A stretch of 16,480 bases of DNA, from the NCBI GenBank assembly GCA_947178235.1, contig CAMWXQ010000007.1:1-16480 (forward strand), read 5' to 3'. The translations under genes were made by a program, and so were the position numbers. The DNA is from an uncultured Muribaculaceae bacterium. Lineage in GTDB: Bacteria; Bacteroidota; Bacteroidia; Bacteroidales; Muribaculaceae. Each line of letters starts with the position of its first letter. Positions within the stretch are counted from its first letter, which is position 1. Under the pieces are notes generated by a model. It saw nothing but the letters and a program-made list of their open reading frames with translations. It was not told the DNA's origin and did not search any database. This document shows positions 13,515 through 16,480 of this stretch, in pieces.

Positions 13515-16118
13515 CATCCCCCTCCTATACCCCGTCGGCGTGGTGCCGTAGGCTGCCTTGAAGCACTTCCCGAAATAGTTGAGGTCGGCGAATCCGCAGT
13601 CGAAGGCAATCTCCTTGACGGCGAGGCGCGTGTCGGTCAGCAGCTTGGCCGCATGGCTCAGTCGCGTACGGCGCATGAAGTCGGCGGGGCTCACACCCAT
13701 CAGCGACCTCATCTTGCGTGTCAGGTTGCTGCGGCTCACACCCGCGGCCTCGGCCATGCCGTCGACGTCCGCCTCCGAGTCGGCCATATGCTCGGTCACA
13801 TACCGCGTCACGGCGTCCATGAAGAGCGTATCCTGTTCGCCGAGGGCAACAGCGGGTTGCGCTGGTGTCTCCTCGGGCTCGGGTCCGGGGGCGACGTTGC
13901 GCGAGACCAGGTCGAGGTACGCTTCGAGCGTCTCGCGCTGCTTGCGCTTGATGTCGAGAATGTAGAGGCGCGTCCACACAACCCCGCCGACGGCGAGGGC
14001 CACGGCCACCCACAGGAGTATCCGCGCCCAGATGGTCTCGTGCCACCGGGGCACGACATCGAGGGTGACATAGGCCGTGGAGCCGGGCACGAGGCGCCCC
14101 ATCGTGTCGGTCACGCGGGCCTCGACCATGTACTCGCCCGGGGCGAGGTCGAAGAGGGTCAGCGTACGCTCCGGTGCGGGCGCGCTCCACTCACCGCCAT
14201 TGATGCGGAACGAGTAGTGTATATCCTCGGGATTGCCGTATTCGAGGGCGGCGACCCTCAGCGTCAGCGAGCGGCGGTCGGGGGTGAGGGTGAGACGTCC
14301 GACCGAAGGGGGCAAGATAGAGTCGCCCCCCGCACCGAGGCTCACAGAGGTGAAGTAGAGCGGCATCCGCGATGTGCGCGGGAGAGTGTCGGCGAGATTC
14401 ACGAGCACACCGCCGCGGTCGGTGCCCGCGAGCAGACGTCCGTCGGGCAGGGCGAGGGGGCGCATGTCCGAGAAACGGAGGCGGCTGTGCCAGTGGGCCG
14501 GGCCGTAGATCACGATGGTACTGTCGGGGGCCGACGGGTCGAAGGTGAAGAGCGAGCTGAGCCCCGTGGCGAGCACGAGGTCCGAGCCGGGGAGCCGCGT
14601 GAGCGACTGGACCAGTCCGAGGTGGTGCGAGCGCAGCCACGGCCCCACGGGGGCGAATGAGGCCTCGCCGAACGGGTCGCCGCGCATGAGGCTCACGCCG
14701 TCGCTCTCGGTGGAGACGAGCCACACCGAGTCGGCAAGCTGCAATATGTCGGTCACGGCGATGCCGGGGAGCGACGCGGGCTGGCCGGGCTCGGTGACAT
14801 GCAGGCGGACGGGAGCGGCGGGGTCGGTGGGATTGAGGGCGAGCAGACCACCGGTGGTAGCCGCGAGGAGCAGGGTGTCGGCGCTCAGCAGACCCTTGCG
14901 CGCGCTCACGCCTCCGCGCGGAATCTCATATCGGTGTCCGCCGAGGCTCTTGATCCCCTCGCCGAGATTGACGGTGAGCAGTCCGAGCCCATCGTGGGGG
15001 ATTATGTCATAGACGGTGCCGTCGAGTAGGTGTGTGACCTCGACATCGGGGTCGATCTTGAAGAGGCCGTCCGGCTTCGCCCCTGCCATCACAGTCCCGT
15101 CGGCGAGGGCTTGGAGCGAGTATACCGCGCGCCCGAAGGGGACGAAACCGCGCCTTAGCTCGCCGTCGGGGCTGACGTAGAGTGGTTCGCCGTCGATGCC
15201 ATCGGCATAGACCGCGATAGCCTTGCGGTCCGGCTCGGCCACCCAAATGCGCCCCGACAGATCGGTGACAGCATAGAGTATACGCCCCTCATTGCCCCCG
15301 CGCAGTGGGGTGTAAGGGAGTGTGCCGAGGTCGAGGCGGTGTGCGCCGAGGCGGCTGCGGAACCACAGGCCTCCGTCGAGGTCAGTGGTGCAGTATGTCA
15401 GCGACTTGTCCGCCACGCCGAGGTCAGCGACCTCCGTGGGCGCCATCCCCTCGGCGTCGGCATACAGGACACGTCCCCCGCGGGTCACCATCCACTGATG
15501 GCCCGACCGGTCGCGGCGCGTATAGGCCACGTCGCGGAGCTCGATGCCGTCGAAGCTGACCCGCGCATCATAGCCGTGGGCGGACGCAGGGACAAAGGCG
15601 GGACGCGACATCCCCACGGCAGGGCGCGAGCCGGGGTCGGCGGCGGAGATCGTCACCCACTCCCCCTCCTTGGTCCCCGCGGCGATGGTGTCACCTGCCT
15701 GGTTCCACACCCATCGGTCGACGCGGAGCTCGCGTCCGAGGGCACGCTCGACACGCGCGTGGACATCGTCCCACTCATATGCGGGGACGGAGAGGCGCAC
15801 GAGGCGGTCGTCGAGACGCCCCCACAGCGAGCTGTCGGCCGCAACGTGGATGTCGCGGAAACGCTGCGAGTAGCGTCGCACCGTATCGGCGAGTTGCGGG
15901 CGGATGACGCGGAAGTCGTATCCATCGAATCGGTTGAGGCCGTCCCAAGTCGCAAGCCACACAAAGCCGTCGGGAGCCGCCACGATCTGCTTCACCGACC
16001 TCTGCGACAGCCCCTCGGTCTCGTCGTACAGCCGCGCATGGCAATAGGGCACCTCACCGCGGCAGACAACCCCCGCCGCGAGCATCAGAGCCAATATCGC
16101 AACAACAAAATTCTTCAT
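13509..16118 (-). CDS. Membrane-spanning one-component regulator: Reg_prop/Y_Y_Y sensor joined to AraC-type HTH
   Basis: An 869-residue regulator starting at ATG 16118 ([13 protein letters not shown]). A TTG start 27 bp further out is possible but would lie upstream of the promoter's -7 box. Order: signal peptide or N-terminal helix (1-20); a periplasmic beta-propeller of degenerate Reg_prop repeats (about 30-600; the clearest is [20 protein letters not shown]); a Y_Y_Y domain (about 605-680, [14 protein letters not shown] ... [14 protein letters not shown]); one transmembrane helix (about 698-720); a cytosolic linker ([12 protein letters not shown], then Pro-rich); and an AraC/HTH_18 domain (about 765-869) with [21 protein letters not shown] and the second helix pair [22 protein letters not shown]. 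Bacteroidetes hybrid two-component systems (HTCS) have the same ends with a histidine kinase and receiver between them; both are absent here. By position it probably senses a pectin fragment and controls the convergent esterase operon. Confidence 0.9.
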   Translation of the reverse strand: MKNFVVAILALMLAAGVVCRGEVPYCHARLYDETEGLSQRSVKQIVAAPDGFVWLATWDGLNRFDGYDFRVIRPQLADTVRRYSQRFRDIHVAADSSLWGRLDDRLVRLSVPAYEWDDVHARVERALGRELRVDRWVWNQAGDTIAAGTKEGEWVTISAADPGSRPAVGMSRPAFVPASAHGYDARVSFDGIELRDVAYTRRDRSGHQWMVTRGGRVLYADAEGMAPTEVADLGVADKSLTYCTTDLDGGLWFRSRLGAHRLDLGTLPYTPLRGGNEGRILYAVTDLSGRIWVAEPDRKAIAVYADGIDGEPLYVSPDGELRRGFVPFGRAVYSLQALADGTVMAGAKPDGLFKIDPDVEVTHLLDGTVYDIIPHDGLGLLTVNLGEGIKSLGGHRYEIPRGGVSARKGLLSADTLLLAATTGGLLALNPTDPAAPVRLHVTEPGQPASLPGIAVTDILQLADSVWLVSTESDGVSLMRGDPFGEASFAPVGPWLRSHHLGLVQSLTRLPGSDLVLATGLSSLFTFDPSAPDSTIVIYGPAHWHSRLRFSDMRPLALPDGRLLAGTDRGGVLVNLADTLPRTSRMPLYFTSVSLGAGGDSILPPSVGRLTLTPDRRSLTLRVAALEYGNPEDIHYSFRINGGEWSAPAPERTLTLFDLAPGEYMVEARVTDTMGRLVPGSTAYVTLDVVPRWHETIWARILLWVAVALAVGGVVWTRLYILDIKRKQRETLEAYLDLVSRNVAPGPEPEETPAQPAVALGEQDTLFMDAVTRYVTEHMADSEADVDGMAEAAGVSRSNLTRKMRSLMGVSPADFMRRTRLSHAAKLLTDTRLAVKEIAFDCGFADLNYFGKCFKAAYGTTPTGYRRGMD

Positions 16119-16123
16119 ACCCG

Positions 16124-16131
16124 CAAAGATA
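16124..16131 (-). promoter_or_regulatory. -7 promoter element of the sensor-regulator gene (TATCTTTG)
   Basis: On the minus strand 16131-16124 reads TATCTTTG, a perfect TAnnTTTG, only five bases before the ATG at 16118. The transcript would be leaderless or nearly so. At the -33 position there is only TTTA (16157-16154), 22 bp away, inside or beside the 9-bp repeat. This promoter also argues against the TTG start at 16145. Confidence 0.55.
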
Positions 16132-16156
16132 CAAAAATTTTTCAATCCTCCGCTAA

Positions 16157-16174
16157 AATAGCTACAATAGCTAT
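16157..16174. repeat. 9-bp AGCTA-centred tandem repeat, two clear units
   Basis: AATAGCTAC (16157-16165) and AATAGCTAT (16166-16174) are adjoining 9-bp units, flanked by degenerate ones (TCCGCTAAA at 16148-16156 and TTTAGCCGT at 16175-16183). This is the third occurrence of the repeat in the window, and again it lies between divergent gene starts. Confidence 0.65.
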
Positions 16175-16249
16175 TTTAGCCGTCTCCCCGCCAAACAAAA
16201 CCGCCTCGGGAGATGTTCTATTTTTAAATCAGTTTCAACTTTTTAACAT

Positions 16250-16257
16250 CACGTTTG
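16250..16257 (+). promoter_or_regulatory. Possible -7 element of the patatin gene (CACGTTTG)
   Basis: CACGTTTG differs from TAnnTTTG at one defined base. It stands exactly five bases before the ATG, the same geometry as the divergent sensor gene. No convincing -33 TTTG is visible 19-21 bp upstream. Weak call. Confidence 0.3.
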
Positions 16258-16262
16258 CAACT

Positions 16263-16480
16263 ATGAAGAAGTCCGGGTTTATGGCGCTTGTGGCGCTGAT
16301 GCTGGCCTTTGTCGCTCTGGGCGCAAGGGCCGAGAGACCTAAGGTTGGCCTTGTGCTGAGCGGCGGCGGTGCCAAGGGTATCGCGCATATCGGTGTGATC
16401 CAAGCATTTGAAGAAAACGGCATACCCATCGACTATGTCACCGGCACGTCGATGGGTATGCCGTTTTCTTCAAATGCTTG
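16263..16480 (+). CDS. Patatin-like phospholipase, N-terminal fragment (runs off the end)
   Basis: The N-terminus of a secreted or outer-membrane patatin-family serine lipase. Residues 1-23 are a signal peptide ([14 protein letters not shown] ... ARA). They are followed by [20 protein letters not shown], with the oxyanion-hole glycines at 34-39 and the nucleophile Ser63 in GTSMG (61-65). The catalytic Asp would lie beyond the window. In Bacteroidetes many such proteins continue into a BamA-like outer-membrane barrel, which cannot be checked here. The translation is believable only to about base 16457; the following residues (MPFSSNA) are encoded by a fold-back copy of upstream sequence and do not fit the family, where a small-residue helix should follow GTSMG. 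The gene is divergent from the sensor-regulator. Confidence 0.85.
   Translation, partial: MKKSGFMALVALMLAFVALGARAERPKVGLVLSGGGAKGIAHIGVIQAFEENGIPIDYVTGTSMGMPFSSNA
16401..16480. repeat. Perfect 33-bp fold-back inverted repeat at the window end (probable artefact)
   Basis: Bases 16401-16433 are the exact reverse complement of 16448-16480, with a 14-base loop. The right arm replaces what should be the continuing patatin coding sequence. The inner nine bases (CCCATCGAC and GTCGATGGG) are explained by real codons on both sides (Pro-Ile-Asp and Ser-Met-Gly), so they look like a natural micro-inverted repeat that primed a fold-back. Best read as a chimeric read or assembly end, not biology. Confidence 0.85.

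Noticed and set aside
13653..14660. A 335-residue frame on the plus strand opposite the sensor gene
   Set aside because: Arg/Gly/His-rich shadow of a real gene with clear domains on the other strand.
16119..16145. An extended TTG start for the sensor gene (nine extra residues)
   Set aside because: It would put the perfect -7 box inside the coding sequence and disrupt a clean signal peptide beginning at ATG 16118.
16448..16480. A biological hairpin or terminator inside the patatin gene
   Set aside because: It has no T tract, is an exact 33-bp copy and stops exactly at the window end, as an assembly fold-back would.

Overview
The window looks like a chromosomal fragment of a fairly GC-rich Bacteroidales member. 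Muribaculaceae or a relative is my best guess, not a demonstrated assignment. The support is a fused SecD-SecF gene, Bacteroidetes-type promoters (TTTG, about 20 bp, TAnnTTTG), no Shine-Dalgarno pattern at starts, a Reg_prop/Y_Y_Y sensor, and secreted pectin esterases with long beta-sandwich arrays. There are eight genes, one of them (secDF) split by an in-frame stop, and no rRNA, tRNA, CRISPR array or recognisable transposon.

Layout. Positions 1-3298 hold a rightward pair: a CPA2/Kef-type cation:proton antiporter with a canonical promoter at 2-33, and 29 bp later a GT4-family glycosyltransferase. A leftward XRE/S24 (LexA/CI-like) regulator (3279-3944) meets it tail to tail with a 20-bp overlap. 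Next comes leftward secDF (4117-7011), which ends at a strong terminator and has an in-frame amber codon at 4936-4938. A 414-bp divergent intergenic region (7012-7425) carries the secDF leader, an 11-unit 9-bp tandem repeat and three TTTTACCC boxes at 20-21 bp spacing. Rightward from there is a two-gene pectin de-esterification operon: a secreted CE12-type (rhamnogalacturonan) acetylesterase (7426-9339) and a 1295-residue multidomain CE8 pectin methylesterase (9364-13251), followed by a strong terminator. Facing it is a leftward membrane-spanning regulator (13509-16118) with a periplasmic Reg_prop/Y_Y_Y sensor joined directly to an AraC-type DNA-binding domain, with no kinase or receiver. A patatin-like phospholipase gene starts divergently at 16263 and runs off the end.

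How it fits together. The two esterases would strip acetyl and methyl esters from pectin outside the cell. The convergent sensor-regulator is the obvious candidate to control them, and the TTTTACCC boxes are plausible AraC-type half-sites. No SusC/SusD pair, polysaccharide lyase or glycoside hydrolase is in the window, so this is at most part of a pectin-use locus.

Most notable points: the amber codon inside SecF; the kinase-less one-component sensor and its candidate operator; a 9-bp AGCTA-centred repeat recurring in three separate promoter regions; a composite 28-bp hairpin module in two direct and one inverted copy between the convergent genes; and a perfect 33-bp fold-back at the extreme right end, which is very probably an assembly or amplification artefact. 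Everything right of about 16457 should not be trusted as genomic sequence.
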